A stretch of 18,227 nt of DNA, from the NCBI GenBank assembly GCA_964369885.1, contig CAYJGQ010000040.1:1-18227 (forward strand), in the 5' to 3' direction. This document shows, in pieces, positions 5,745-14,874 of this stretch. This stretch comes from Heteroruminococcus sp964369885 (GTDB taxonomy: Bacteria > Bacillota > Clostridia > Oscillospirales > Ruminococcaceae). Within the stretch, counting starts at the first letter, position 1. The number at the start of each line of letters is the position of its first letter. Under the pieces are notes generated by a model. It was not told the origin of the DNA and ran no database searches. It was given only the letters and a program-made list of their open reading frames with translations. The position numbers were made by a program, and so were the translations under genes.

Positions 5745-7217
5745 ATGCTAAATACAGATTACCAAAACAAGTTTATTAAAGAAGCGCTGACCTTTGATGA
5801 TGTGCTACTAATCCCTGCAAAATCTGATGTGCTTCCCAAAGATATTAGCCTGCGCACCCGTCTTGCGGGTGACATAATGCTTAACACCCCCATCCTAACA
5901 GCCGCCATGGACACCGTTACCGAGTGCCGTATGGCCATTGCCATTGCACGAGAGGGCGGACTGGGCGTTATACACAAGAACATGTCCATAGAACAACAGG
6001 CTGACGAGGTTGACCGCATAAAGCGTTCCGAAAATGGGGTTATAACAAACCCGTTTTCGCTGACACCTAATCACTTTGTTTATGATGCCGATGAGCTTAT
6101 GGGCAAATACCGCATATCGGGCGTACCCATTTGTGAGGGTGGCAGGCTTGTGGGTATTATCACCAACCGTGACCTTAAATTCATGACCGACTTCAATGTG
6201 AAAATCAGCGAGGTTATGACACACGAGAATTTGGTAACGGCACCCGAGGGCACAACCCTTGAGCAGGCCCGAGCAATTCTTTGCAAAAACAAAATTGAAA
6301 AGCTCCCCATAGTGGACGACAACGGAATGCTAAAGGGACTTATCACCATAAAGGATATAGAGAAGCTGGTGCAGTACCCAAATTCGGCCCGTGACAAGGA
6401 CGGTCGTCTGCTTTGCGGTGCCGCCATAGGCGCTACCTCGGACGTGCTGGAGCGTGCCGACGCACTGGTAAGGGCCGAGGCCGATGTGTTGGTGCTTGAC
6501 AGCGCCCACGGGCACAGCATGAACATTATAAACTGTGTGGCCAAGGTTAAAAATGCCTTCCCAAACACACCGCTGATTGCCGGCAACATTGCCACCCCCG
6601 AGGCCGCAAAGGCCCTTATAGATGCAGGTGCAGATGCACTTAAGGTGGGCATAGGCCCCGGCTCTATATGTACCACCCGTGTGGTGTCGGGCATTGGTGT
6701 GCCCCAAATTTCGGCCGTGTACGACGTGGCCTGTGTGGCCGCAAAACGTGACATCCCGGTTATTGCCGACGGCGGCATAAAGTATTCGGGTGACATTGTA
6801 AAGGCTCTGGCCGCAGGTGCAAGCACCGTAATGCTTGGCTCCTTGTTGGCAGGTTGTGAGGAGTCGCCCGGCGACACCGAGATATATCAGGGTCGTAGCT
6901 TTAAGGTGTACCGCGGCATGGGCAGTTTGGGCGCCATGGCCAAGGGTAGCAAGGACCGCTACTTCCAGGAGGACAACCGCAAACTTGTGCCCGAAGGTGT
7001 TGAGGGACGTGTGCCCTACAAAGGAAGCCTTTCCGACAGCATTTATCAGCTGGTGGGCGGCATAAAGTCGGGCATGGGCTACACAGGTTGCCCCGACATT
7101 GAACACCTACACAAAAATGCGCAGTTTGTGCGCATAACCGGCGCAGGCCTAAAGGAAAGCCATCCCCACGATATCTACATCACCAAGGAAGCACCCAACT
7201 ACTCGGTGCAGATCTAA
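5745..7217 (+). CDS. guaB: IMP dehydrogenase
   Basis: Inosine-5'-monophosphate dehydrogenase oxidises IMP to XMP with NAD+, the first committed step to GMP, in the cytosol. It is full length (490 residues). The N-terminal part of the barrel (KEALTFDDVLLIPAKSDV, AAMDTVTE) is followed by two CBS domains (about 95-205). After them come the catalytic loop GIGPGSICTTRVVSG with the nucleophile Cys309, the DGGIKYSGDI phosphate-binding segment and the mobile flap with the DRYFQ dyad. The start is ATG preceded by AAAGGA. It is transcribed divergently from rpmH and ends at a strong bidirectional terminator, so it is probably monocistronic. The gene is intact. Confidence 0.98.
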   Translation: MLNTDYQNKFIKEALTFDDVLLIPAKSDVLPKDISLRTRLAGDIMLNTPILTAAMDTVTECRMAIAIAREGGLGVIHKNMSIEQQADEVDRIKRSENGVITNPFSLTPNHFVYDADELMGKYRISGVPICEGGRLVGIITNRDLKFMTDFNVKISEVMTHENLVTAPEGTTLEQARAILCKNKIEKLPIVDDNGMLKGLITIKDIEKLVQYPNSARDKDGRLLCGAAIGATSDVLERADALVRAEADVLVLDSAHGHSMNIINCVAKVKNAFPNTPLIAGNIATPEAAKALIDAGADALKVGIGPGSICTTRVVSGIGVPQISAVYDVACVAAKRDIPVIADGGIKYSGDIVKALAAGASTVMLGSLLAGCEESPGDTEIYQGRSFKVYRGMGSLGAMAKGSKDRYFQEDNRKLVPEGVEGRVPYKGSLSDSIYQLVGGIKSGMGYTGCPDIEHLHKNAQFVRITGAGLKESHPHDIYITKEAPNYSVQI

Positions 7218-7234
7218 TAATTTGTTGCTATAAC

Positions 7235-7275
7235 AAAAAGCTCCCCGACTGCATTTGAGCAGGAGGGGAGCTTTT
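7235..7275. terminator. Bidirectional terminator between guaB and XRE gene
   Basis: An 11-12-bp stem (AAAAGCTCCCC ending at 7246 with GGGGAGCTTTT at 7265-7275), flanked by A and T runs. It serves guaB and the convergent regulator gene. Confidence 0.88.
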
Positions 7276-7279
7276 CTGT

Positions 7280-7474
7280 TTATTTTCTCCGCGCAATGTC
7301 AGAAAGCTCACAGTTTAGGATGGTACAGAGCTTGTCCAGGGTTGCGGTGGTGACATTCCCGTTTTGACGAAGTTTTGCAATGGTCTTTGTGTTAAAACCG
7401 TGGTCCTCTCGCAGGCGGTAGGTCGACACACCCCTTTTTTTCATGGTTTCCCAAAGTTTGTCATATACTATCAT
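7280..7474 (-). CDS. Small XRE/Cro-type helix-turn-helix protein
   Basis: A 64-residue protein that is almost only a DNA-binding domain. It has the pattern of the Cro/C1-type HTH family of small stand-alone regulators (like Pfam HTH_26): YDKLWETMKKRGVSTYRLRED, a recognition helix near NTKTIAKLRQNGN, then TTATLDKLCTILNCELSDI. No effector domain is present. The start is ATG with GAGGGG 9 nt upstream. It is divergent from the small gene at 7572, and the shared 97-nt gap contains an inverted repeat and a direct repeat over the plus-strand promoter. It probably represses that promoter and perhaps its own. The target is inferred from position only. Confidence 0.82.
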   Translation of the reverse strand: MIVYDKLWETMKKRGVSTYRLREDHGFNTKTIAKLRQNGNVTTATLDKLCTILNCELSDIARRK

Positions 7475-7493
7475 ATCACATCACCCCTCGCTC

Positions 7494-7554
7494 TTGACTA
7501 ACGACATTATGGACTATATAATGTTCATATATAAGACGGCGATAGTGTTCATAT
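7494..7554 (+). promoter_or_regulatory. Promoter with operator-like repeats
   Basis: TTGACT (7494-7499), a 17-nt spacer and TATAAT (7517-7522) drive the gene at 7572. A 7-bp inverted repeat, ACATTAT (7504-7510) and ATAATGT (7518-7524), covers the -10. Downstream, TGTTCATAT occurs twice (7522-7530 and 7546-7554), 24 bp apart. These are candidate binding sites for the divergent XRE protein. Confidence 0.7.
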
Positions 7555-7571
7555 TTTGGGAGGATCAAGCT

Positions 7572-7841
7572 ATGTTATTCGGTGAAATAAAAGATAATTT
7601 TACTGCTATGAAAAAATTGTTTGATCAAAAGGATCTAAACGAGTTTGCCCACCTTAGCCACAAAAAATTGCGAAGCTATCCCCTGGGGCTTGGTGCGTGG
7701 GTGCAAAACAACATGCTTTTTGAGGGTAGCAAACTTTGCCTTTACTTCTTAAAAGAGGGTATAAACAGTAAAGATGAGATGACACATATTGTAATAGAGG
7801 CCTTTCAGGTTTATGTGCGCATGGAGCTTGGGAAAAAATGA
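7572..7841 (+). CDS. Small hypothetical protein, DUF6794-like
   Basis: An 89-residue soluble protein, start ATG at 7572 with GGGAGG about 8 nt upstream. The frame is open further upstream, to 7443, but that would run through the promoter. The central part, KLRSYPLGLGAWVQNNMLFE followed by SKLCLYFLKEGINSKDEMTHIVIEAF, resembles the short DUF6794-type domain with its GLG..IRN core and a mostly helical C-terminus. This is by eye and uncertain, and no function is known to me. It has its own consensus promoter, faces a small XRE regulator, and ends at a bidirectional terminator shared with nth. Confidence 0.72.
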   Translation: MLFGEIKDNFTAMKKLFDQKDLNEFAHLSHKKLRSYPLGLGAWVQNNMLFEGSKLCLYFLKEGINSKDEMTHIVIEAFQVYVRMELGKK

Positions 7842-7880
7842 TGGTAAAATGACAGATGAGAAGCCCCAAAGTGGCATAAA

Positions 7881-7914
7881 AAAACACACCTTGCGCTACC
7901 GCAGGGTGTGTTTT
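7881..7914. terminator. Bidirectional terminator between hypothetical gene and nth
   Basis: A long hairpin: AAAACACACC plus TTGCG (7881-7895) pairs with CGCAG plus GGTGTGTTTT (7900-7914) around a 4-nt loop, with a single T-G wobble. A and T flanks on either side suit both convergent genes. Confidence 0.88.
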
Positions 7915-7938
7915 GTGTTTTATGGGGGAATTTTAGTA

Positions 7939-8580
7939 TCAGGCGCAGGCAAAGTCGCAGAGGGTGCGCAGTGGGCACTGCTCACATTTTGGACGGCGTG
8001 CAACACAGGTTTCCCGCCCAAAAAGCACAAGGCGATGACAAAAATCATTTGCCTTTTCCATGGGCAGTACTTCACGCAGCTGCATTTCTACCTTGTAGGG
8101 GTCCTTGCCAGCGGTGAGGCCCAGCAAATTTGTTATGCGTATGCAGTGGGTGTCGCAAACCACGGCAGGAATACCATAGATGTCGCCCAACACAAGGTTT
8201 GCCGTCTTGCGCCCAACACCCGGCAGTTTTAGCAGCTCCTCCATGGTGTTTGGCACCTTGGAGTCGTGTTGCTCGCATAGCATTTTGCCTATGCCAATTA
8301 GGTCCTTTGCCTTGGTTTTGTACAGCCCACATGATTTTATAATTCGCTCGACATCGGGGAGCTTTGCCTGTGCAAAGGCCTGAGGTGTGGGAAAGGTGCT
8401 AAAAAGCTCCCCCGTAACCATGTTTACACGGGCGTCGGTGCACTGGGCCGACAGCCTGACAGCTATGAGAAGCTCGTGGGGTTTTTGGTAATCCAGAGAG
8501 CATTTTGCAGGGTAGCACTGCTCAAGTATGTCGACCACCCGGGCGGCCTTTTTGCGTAGAGTAGCTTTAGATACTGCCAA
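7939..8580 (-). CDS. nth: Endonuclease III
   Basis: A DNA glycosylase/AP lyase of base-excision repair that removes oxidised pyrimidines. It has 213 residues, the usual length. The helix-hairpin-helix LPGVGRKTANLVL carries the catalytic Lys125, the aspartate of CDTHCIRI is Asp143, and the C-terminal 4Fe-4S loop has Cys192, Cys199, Cys202 and Cys208 (C-x6-C-x2-C-x5-C). All key residues are present. The start is a TTG at 8580 with AGGAGGG about 8 nt upstream; that site overlaps the stop of the preceding transporter gene. It is the third gene of an operon with two chromate-family transporter genes, an unusual partner that may reflect convenience more than function. Confidence 0.96.
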   Translation of the reverse strand: MAVSKATLRKKAARVVDILEQCYPAKCSLDYQKPHELLIAVRLSAQCTDARVNMVTGELFSTFPTPQAFAQAKLPDVERIIKSCGLYKTKAKDLIGIGKMLCEQHDSKVPNTMEELLKLPGVGRKTANLVLGDIYGIPAVVCDTHCIRITNLLGLTAGKDPYKVEMQLREVLPMEKANDFCHRLVLFGRETCVARRPKCEQCPLRTLCDFACA

Positions 8581-8594
8581 TTTTTTTGCCCTCC

Positions 8595-9188
8595 TTACAT
8601 TAAAAAGCCGTTAATAACTATACCAAGTGCGGCGGCCGCTATGGTTAAAAATATGGGGTGTGCCTTTTTGTTTAAGAACTTAAATGCCACTAAAATCACA
8701 AGAATTACCACGCTGGAGAGGCTGATGCCCGAAACCGCCTCAGAAAAAGATGCGGGGAAGTGTTCCTGGCCAAAAAGCACGCTTAGCAGTACCGTGAGCA
8801 CCGCCGAGCCCACAAGCCCCAATACGGCAGGACGTATGCCCGAAAGCACCCCCTGCACATAAAAGTTGCCCACAAATCGGTCGTAGAAAAATCGTGAGAT
8901 TAGCACAATTATTATAAAGGAGGGGAGCACAATGCCAAAGGTTGAAAACATTGCGCCGATAACCCCTTGTATTTCCATGCCCACAAAGGTGGCAATGTTT
9001 ACGGCAAAGGGGCCGGGGGTGGACTCGCCAACAGCGATAAAGTCGATGAGCTGGGGCATGGTAAGCCAGCCACGCTCGGTCACACGCTGGGTTATCATGG
9101 GAATCATGGCGTAACCGCCACCTATGGTAAAAAGCCCTATGAGAAAAAATGTGATTAAAAGATCAAGGCAGTCAAATAGTATACTCAT
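8595..9188 (-). CDS. Chromate-family transporter, half-size subunit
   Basis: A 197-residue membrane protein of the chromate ion transporter (CHR) family, short-chain type (one CHR domain of about 190 residues). FTIGGGYAMIPMI near the N-terminus and GESTPGPFAVNIATFVG are the family marks. About five or six hydrophobic segments follow. Short CHR proteins normally come as adjacent pairs with opposite membrane topology that work together, and the upstream gene is the partner. The start (ATG 9188) overlaps the partner's stop by 4 nt. Export of chromate is known for some members, but many anaerobe homologues have no proven substrate. Confidence 0.9.
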   Translation of the reverse strand: MSILFDCLDLLITFFLIGLFTIGGGYAMIPMITQRVTERGWLTMPQLIDFIAVGESTPGPFAVNIATFVGMEIQGVIGAMFSTFGIVLPSFIIIVLISRFFYDRFVGNFYVQGVLSGIRPAVLGLVGSAVLTVLLSVLFGQEHFPASFSEAVSGISLSSVVILVILVAFKFLNKKAHPIFLTIAAAALGIVINGFLM

Positions 9189-9778
9189 GATTTATCCCCC
9201 TTGGCCTGTTTGTTTGCTCTTTGGCGTGCGGTTATGGCGCAGACAAGCCCCACCACACCCGAGAAAAATATAACAATTAGTGTGTCAAGCCCCAAGAAGG
9301 AGGAAGCTATAAAGGATGCAATGGCCAACAGCAAGGGAAGGGCCGAAAAACGCAAACCCTTGGAAAGCTTAAAAATAGCCCCGGCCATAAGCACCACCAC
9401 AGCACAGCGTATGCCCTCAAAGGCGTAGGCCACCCATTTGTTTTCAAGAAACTGGGTGTAAAAAAGGCTAAGTATGCAGATGACTATAAGGGAGGGCAGG
9501 GTGACCCCGATTGTGGCCAGCGCCGCCCCAAAAATTCCGCCAACACGATAGCCCACAAAAGTGGCGCTGTTTACGGCAATTACGCCGGGGGTGGACTCGG
9601 CTATGGCCAGCATATTGGTCATATCCTGTTCGGTTATCCAGCCGTGTTGCTCCACCGCTTCGCGGTGTATTAGAGGAATCATGGCGTAGCCACCGCCAAA
9701 TGTAAATGCGCCAATGCGGAAAAATGTTAAAAACAGCACAAGCAGGCTTTTTCTGTTGGAATTTGTGGGGGTTGTCAT
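9185..9778 (-). CDS. Chromate-family transporter, half-size subunit
   Basis: The first gene of the pair, also 197 residues and of the short-chain CHR family. It carries FTFGGGYAMIPLI near the N-terminus and AESTPGVIAVNSATFVGY, with several hydrophobic helices after it. It is clearly a paralogue of the downstream gene, though quite diverged outside the two motifs. The start is ATG with AAGGAG about 9 nt upstream. A promoter with a repeated 11-mer lies upstream (9829-9865). The 4-nt overlap with the second subunit suggests equal, coupled production for a heteromeric transporter. Confidence 0.9.
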   Translation of the reverse strand: MTTPTNSNRKSLLVLFLTFFRIGAFTFGGGYAMIPLIHREAVEQHGWITEQDMTNMLAIAESTPGVIAVNSATFVGYRVGGIFGAALATIGVTLPSLIVICILSLFYTQFLENKWVAYAFEGIRCAVVVLMAGAIFKLSKGLRFSALPLLLAIASFIASSFLGLDTLIVIFFSGVVGLVCAITARQRANKQAKGDKS

Positions 9779-9828
9779 GGGTGTGCGCTCCTTCTTGGCA
9801 GGCGGTTGAGTTATATGTATTGGCCAAA

Positions 9829-9865
9829 CCTTTTATATTTTAGACCTTTTATATTGCGCAGTCAA
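9829..9865 (-). promoter_or_regulatory. Promoter of chromate transporter operon with direct repeat
   Basis: On the minus strand, TTGACT (9860-9865), a 17-nt spacer and TAAAAT (9837-9842). The 11-mer CCTTTTATATT (plus-strand reading) occurs at 9829-9839 and 9845-9855, a 16-bp period, overlapping the -10 and the spacer. This may be an operator. Confidence 0.68.
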
Positions 9866-9975
9866 TAGTAGTGGGGTGAGGAAAAGCATTTTACCAAAAT
9901 TGTGGGCAAATTCGCCCGCAAAAAACATCAACCGAAAACTTAAAAAACAATTTATAGAGTTTTTTGTTCGATTTA

Positions 9976-10004
9976 TTGACATTATTTAAAAAATAAAGTA
10001 GCAT
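9976..10004 (+). promoter_or_regulatory. Putative promoter of hppA
   Basis: TTGACA (9976-9981), a 17-nt spacer and TAGCAT (9999-10004), preceded by A/T tracts that could act as an UP element. The remaining 9866-9975 stretch between the divergent promoters shows nothing else convincing. Confidence 0.6.
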
Positions 10005-10055
10005 GTTGATGAGAACAATAATATGATGACATCAGGTAATCAGGAGGAGAAAAGA

Positions 10056-12137
<2,082 letters not shown>

Positions 12138-12144
12138 GGTTATT

Positions 12145-12178
12145 GCCCCACACCCCACAAATTTTTTGAAAAAAGTTT
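12145..12178 (-). repeat. Second copy of the GC-rich intergenic repeat
   Basis: Read on the minus strand it carries TTTTTCAAAA followed by GTGGGGTGTGGGGC (12145-12158), the same two blocks in the same order as at 11-39, in a similar position just past a gene end. It appears truncated relative to the first copy. Confidence 0.6.
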
Positions 12179-12194
12179 GAACAAAAACTCACCA

Positions 12195-12228
12195 CGCCCC
12201 CGTCCATTGGCCGGGGGCGAAGTTTTTT
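12195..12228 (+). terminator. Intrinsic terminator of hppA
   Basis: CGCCCCCG (12195-12202) pairs with CGGGGGCG (12212-12219) and is followed by AAG and six T. Confidence 0.88.
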
Positions 12229-12246
12229 GCGCCTAAACATATCACA

Positions 12247-12378
12247 GGCGGTTCTTGGGCGGTGGCAGGCTACGGCTGTCCCTGCGCCTGCCCACTATGG
12301 CGGTTACGTCCGCCCCAAAAAACCACAAGCCAGCGCCACCGGCAGCGCAGGAAACCACGCTGTTTTGCGCTGTTTTTT
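12247..12378 (+). other. Non-coding GC-rich structured stretch ending in terminator-like hairpin
   Basis: No gene fits here. The stretch can fold into a long nested hairpin: TTGGGCGG (12254-12261) with CCGCCCCAA (12310-12318), and inside it GTGGCAGGC with GCCTGCCCAC. It is followed by CAGCGCA (12343-12349) paired with TGCGCTG (12366-12372) and six T (12373-12378), which looks like an intrinsic terminator on the plus strand. It may be a small RNA, a leader or a decayed repeat. From 12379 to 12448 I see nothing except A/T-rich sequence. Confidence 0.4.
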
Positions 12379-12448
12379 GTTCGTTTTATGCCACCAAAAC
12401 CGAGATTTGCAGCAGTGGAAAATTTTTCGGCAATTTTTTTGTCACTTC

Positions 12449-12478
12449 TTGATTGTTTTATCGCTTTTATGATATACT
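12449..12478 (+). promoter_or_regulatory. Promoter of phosphoribosyltransferase gene
   Basis: TTGATT (12449-12454), an 18-nt spacer and TATACT (12473-12478), about 70 nt upstream of the start. The leader is too short and lacks the conserved core of a purine riboswitch. Confidence 0.65.
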
Positions 12479-12551
12479 GTACTAAAATTGCAAATTTGCA
12501 TAAATGCAGTATAAACTCTGCGCTGAAATTAGAAGGGAAGTGCCAATTTTA

Positions 12552-13109
12552 ATGAAGTCTTACCGTATGGAAATAGCAGGTGTGGAGCGCGAGCTCCCTC
12601 TTTGCAAGGTTGTTGATGATTTGTACATAGCATCATTTGTTATATTTGGTGATGTTGAAATTACAAAGGCCTGTGCCAAGGCGCTGATTGAGAGAGCACC
12701 CGAGCATGATGTAATGATATCGGCCGAGGCAAAGAGCATACCGCTGATATACGAGATGGCCGCCATGCGCGGTGGCGATCGCTATATCATAGCACGCAAG
12801 TATCCCAAGGTTTACATGAGGGACATAATTTCCACCGAGGTGCGCTCCATCACCACCGACAAGGTGCAGGTTCTTTACCTTGACGGTGCGGACGCCGAGT
12901 ATCTAAAGGGTAAGCGAGTGCTGATTGTGGATGATGTTATAAGCACAGGCGAGAGCCTTTCGGCTGTGGAGCGACTGGTAGAGGAAGCCGGCGGACAAAT
13001 TGCGGGACGCATGGCGATACTGGCCGAGGGCGATGCCCAAAACCGAGAGGACTTAATATACCTTGAAAAGCTGCCCTTGTTTGACGGGCAGGGAAATATA
13101 AAGGCATAA
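12552..13109 (+). CDS. Purine-type phosphoribosyltransferase (COG0503-like)
   Basis: A 185-residue type I phosphoribosyltransferase that would join PRPP with a base (most likely a purine) to form a nucleotide. The PRPP loop VLIVDDVISTGES is intact, and EAKSIPLIYEMA...IIARKYPKVYM matches the substrate and pyrophosphate-binding region of adenine/xanthine phosphoribosyltransferase relatives. It is not a clear Apt (no EARGF) or Xpt (no EASGIAP), so no gene symbol is given. I choose ATG 12552, with AAGGGA upstream; the ATG at 12504 has no ribosome binding site. The next gene, an NCS2 purine permease, is 102 nt downstream, which supports a salvage role and possible co-transcription. Confidence 0.85.
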   Translation: MKSYRMEIAGVERELPLCKVVDDLYIASFVIFGDVEITKACAKALIERAPEHDVMISAEAKSIPLIYEMAAMRGGDRYIIARKYPKVYMRDIISTEVRSITTDKVQVLYLDGADAEYLKGKRVLIVDDVISTGESLSAVERLVEEAGGQIAGRMAILAEGDAQNREDLIYLEKLPLFDGQGNIKA

Positions 13110-13211
13110 TGCGGATTTAGTTTTTGTGTAGATTTAGGTAGTTGTAAAGTTATGTTGTCTGTTGGTGGCAGGTTTGCCGTACAATAAACATTTTATGGAG
13201 GATTAACAGCG

Positions 13212-14633
13212 ATGGAAAGTTTTTTTAAGCTCAAAGAGAATGGGACAACCGTCAAAACTGAAATTTTGGCCGGTATTACCACATTCATGACCATGGCCTA
13301 CATAATTGCCCTAAACCCCAACCTACTTACAAACTTTGCGGTGGGCACCCCACTGTGGAATGCTGTATTTATGGCCACCGTGCTTTCGGCCGGTGTGGGC
13401 ACACTGCTTATGGGTCTTATGGCAAACAAGCCTTTTGCCCTTGCCCCCGGTATGGGTCTTAACTCCTACTTTGCCGCCACCGTGGCCGGCATTGCCGCCA
13501 TTGTGGGCATAACCTATGAGGAGGCATTTGGCGCAGGTCTTGCCATCATCCTGTTCTCGGGCGTGCTTTTCACAGTGCTTACCATCTTTAAAATACGCGA
13601 GAAAATTGTGGATGCCATCCCCCTTTCTATACGTCAGGGCATTCCGGCAGGTATTGGCCTTATGCTACTTAACATCGGCCTTACCTCCAACGCCGGCATA
13701 TACACCGCCGACGGTGGCCCCTTTTACATGCTTACACATTTTTTTGGCGCACACAACGGCGCATTTGCCAAAACCATGTTGGGTGATGGCTACCATCAGA
13801 TGATACTTTACGTGGTTTGCATGTTGGTGGGTGTATTTGCAATTGCGGTACTGGCCTACAACAAAACCCGTGGCTCGGTGCTCATCGGAATGCTAATTTC
13901 CTCACTGCTTTACTGGGCAGGTTCGGCCGCATTTTTGGGTGTTAACCCCTTTGCATCGTTACAGGGTGCTTCGTTTGTCCCCCCATTTGCCGACATGCTC
14001 AATGTAACCATGTTCAAATTTGACTTTAACACATTGTTCTCCATTGGTGTAACCTCGGCGGTTATGACCATAATTACCTTCTGTATGGTGGATATGTTTG
14101 ACACCATTGGCACCCTGCTGGGCACAGCCCGTCGTGCCGCCATGGTGGATGCCGCCGGCGATATGCCCGACATGAACAAGGCCATGCTTTCCGATTCGCT
14201 GGCCACCTGCGTGGGCGCCTGCACAGGTACCTCTACCGTTACCACCTACATTGAGTCGGCCGCCGGCGTTGAGGAGGGTGGACGCACAGGCCTTACCGCC
14301 GTTACCACCGCCCTGCTGTTTTTGGCCGCCATGTTTATTGCTCCCTTTGCGGCACTAATACCTGCACCGGCCACCTCGGCGGCACTTGTGTATGTTGGAA
14401 CTCTTATGATGAGCTCCCTAAAAGAGGTTGATTACAGCGATGTGTCGGCCACTGTACCTGTGGCGCTACTGCTTATCTTCATGGTGGGTACAAGCGGCAT
14501 TGGCAACGGCATAGGCATTGGCCTTATCGCCTATGCAATTATTAAGATGTGCACAGGCCGTGCAAAGCATGTGTCGCCACTTACATACATTTTGGCACTG
14601 CTGTTCCTTGTAAAATTCTTTGTGACCGTGTAA
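13212..14633 (+). CDS. NCS2 purine permease, AzgA/PbuG type
   Basis: A 473-residue transporter with about 12-14 hydrophobic helices. It belongs to the AzgA-like branch of the nucleobase-cation symporters, which take up adenine, guanine or hypoxanthine. The marks are KTEILAGITTFMTMAYIIALNP at the N-terminus, NKPFALAPGMGLNSYFAATV (about 72-91), and DMFDTIGTLLGTAR (DTIG near 297-300). It is full length and intact. The start is ATG with GGAGG 10 nt upstream. It lies behind the phosphoribosyltransferase gene; only a weak promoter (TTGTCT, 19 nt, TACAAT at 13180-13185) is seen between them, so the two may form an uptake-and-salvage operon. The exact base cannot be told. Confidence 0.93.
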   Translation: MESFFKLKENGTTVKTEILAGITTFMTMAYIIALNPNLLTNFAVGTPLWNAVFMATVLSAGVGTLLMGLMANKPFALAPGMGLNSYFAATVAGIAAIVGITYEEAFGAGLAIILFSGVLFTVLTIFKIREKIVDAIPLSIRQGIPAGIGLMLLNIGLTSNAGIYTADGGPFYMLTHFFGAHNGAFAKTMLGDGYHQMILYVVCMLVGVFAIAVLAYNKTRGSVLIGMLISSLLYWAGSAAFLGVNPFASLQGASFVPPFADMLNVTMFKFDFNTLFSIGVTSAVMTIITFCMVDMFDTIGTLLGTARRAAMVDAAGDMPDMNKAMLSDSLATCVGACTGTSTVTTYIESAAGVEEGGRTGLTAVTTALLFLAAMFIAPFAALIPAPATSAALVYVGTLMMSSLKEVDYSDVSATVPVALLLIFMVGTSGIGNGIGIGLIAYAIIKMCTGRAKHVSPLTYILALLFLVKFFVTV

Positions 14634-14710
14634 TTTTGATGTATTGCCCGGGAAATACATGCCCCAACTAAGTGGTGGTATTTGGCAGTGTGTCACACCT
14701 AAAACATTAA

Positions 14711-14740
14711 GGGAGCCTTGCAAAAAAACGCGAGGCTCCC
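14711..14740. terminator. Hairpin downstream of the purine permease
   Basis: GGGAGCCT (14711-14718) pairs with AGGCTCCC (14733-14740), extended by three more pairs, around an A-rich loop. No T-run follows on the plus strand, so termination may be weak. A smaller hairpin (ATGTATT/AATACAT, 14639-14660) lies directly after the permease stop. Confidence 0.6.
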
Positions 14741-14757
14741 ACACAAAATACCATTAT

Positions 14758-14831
14758 TTGGACATTTTAGATAAAGGTCTACACTTTCTATTTTAAGCCA
14801 AGGGTTATGCGGATACTATGCCTTGGCATAA
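14758..14831 (+). promoter_or_regulatory. Possible promoter and overlapping inverted repeats
   Basis: A weak promoter candidate, TTGGAC (14758-14763), 16 nt, TACACT (14780-14785), is followed by two overlapping inverted repeats: GCCAAGG (14797-14803) with CCTTGGC (14821-14827), and TTATGC (14805-14810) with GCATAA (14826-14831). They cannot both form. This is the leader or operator of the downstream two-gene unit. A second candidate, TTGGCA (14823), 15 nt, TATAAG (14844-14849), is equally possible. Confidence 0.35.
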
Positions 14832-14874
14832 AATGGTTTTGAGTATAAGAAAATGTTGAAAGGAGCTGTGTTAT

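Noticed and set aside
6080..7106. Long minus-strand open frames opposite guaB
   Set aside because: guaB is full length and has all catalytic motifs; the antisense products are low-complexity and unlike any family.
7443..7571. N-terminal extension of the small DUF-like protein
   Set aside because: It would cover the consensus promoter and operator-like repeats, while the ATG at 7572 has a good ribosome binding site.
12379..12551. Possible purine riboswitch before the phosphoribosyltransferase
   Set aside because: The conserved three-way-junction core and loop sequences are absent, and the leader after the predicted start is only about 70 nt.
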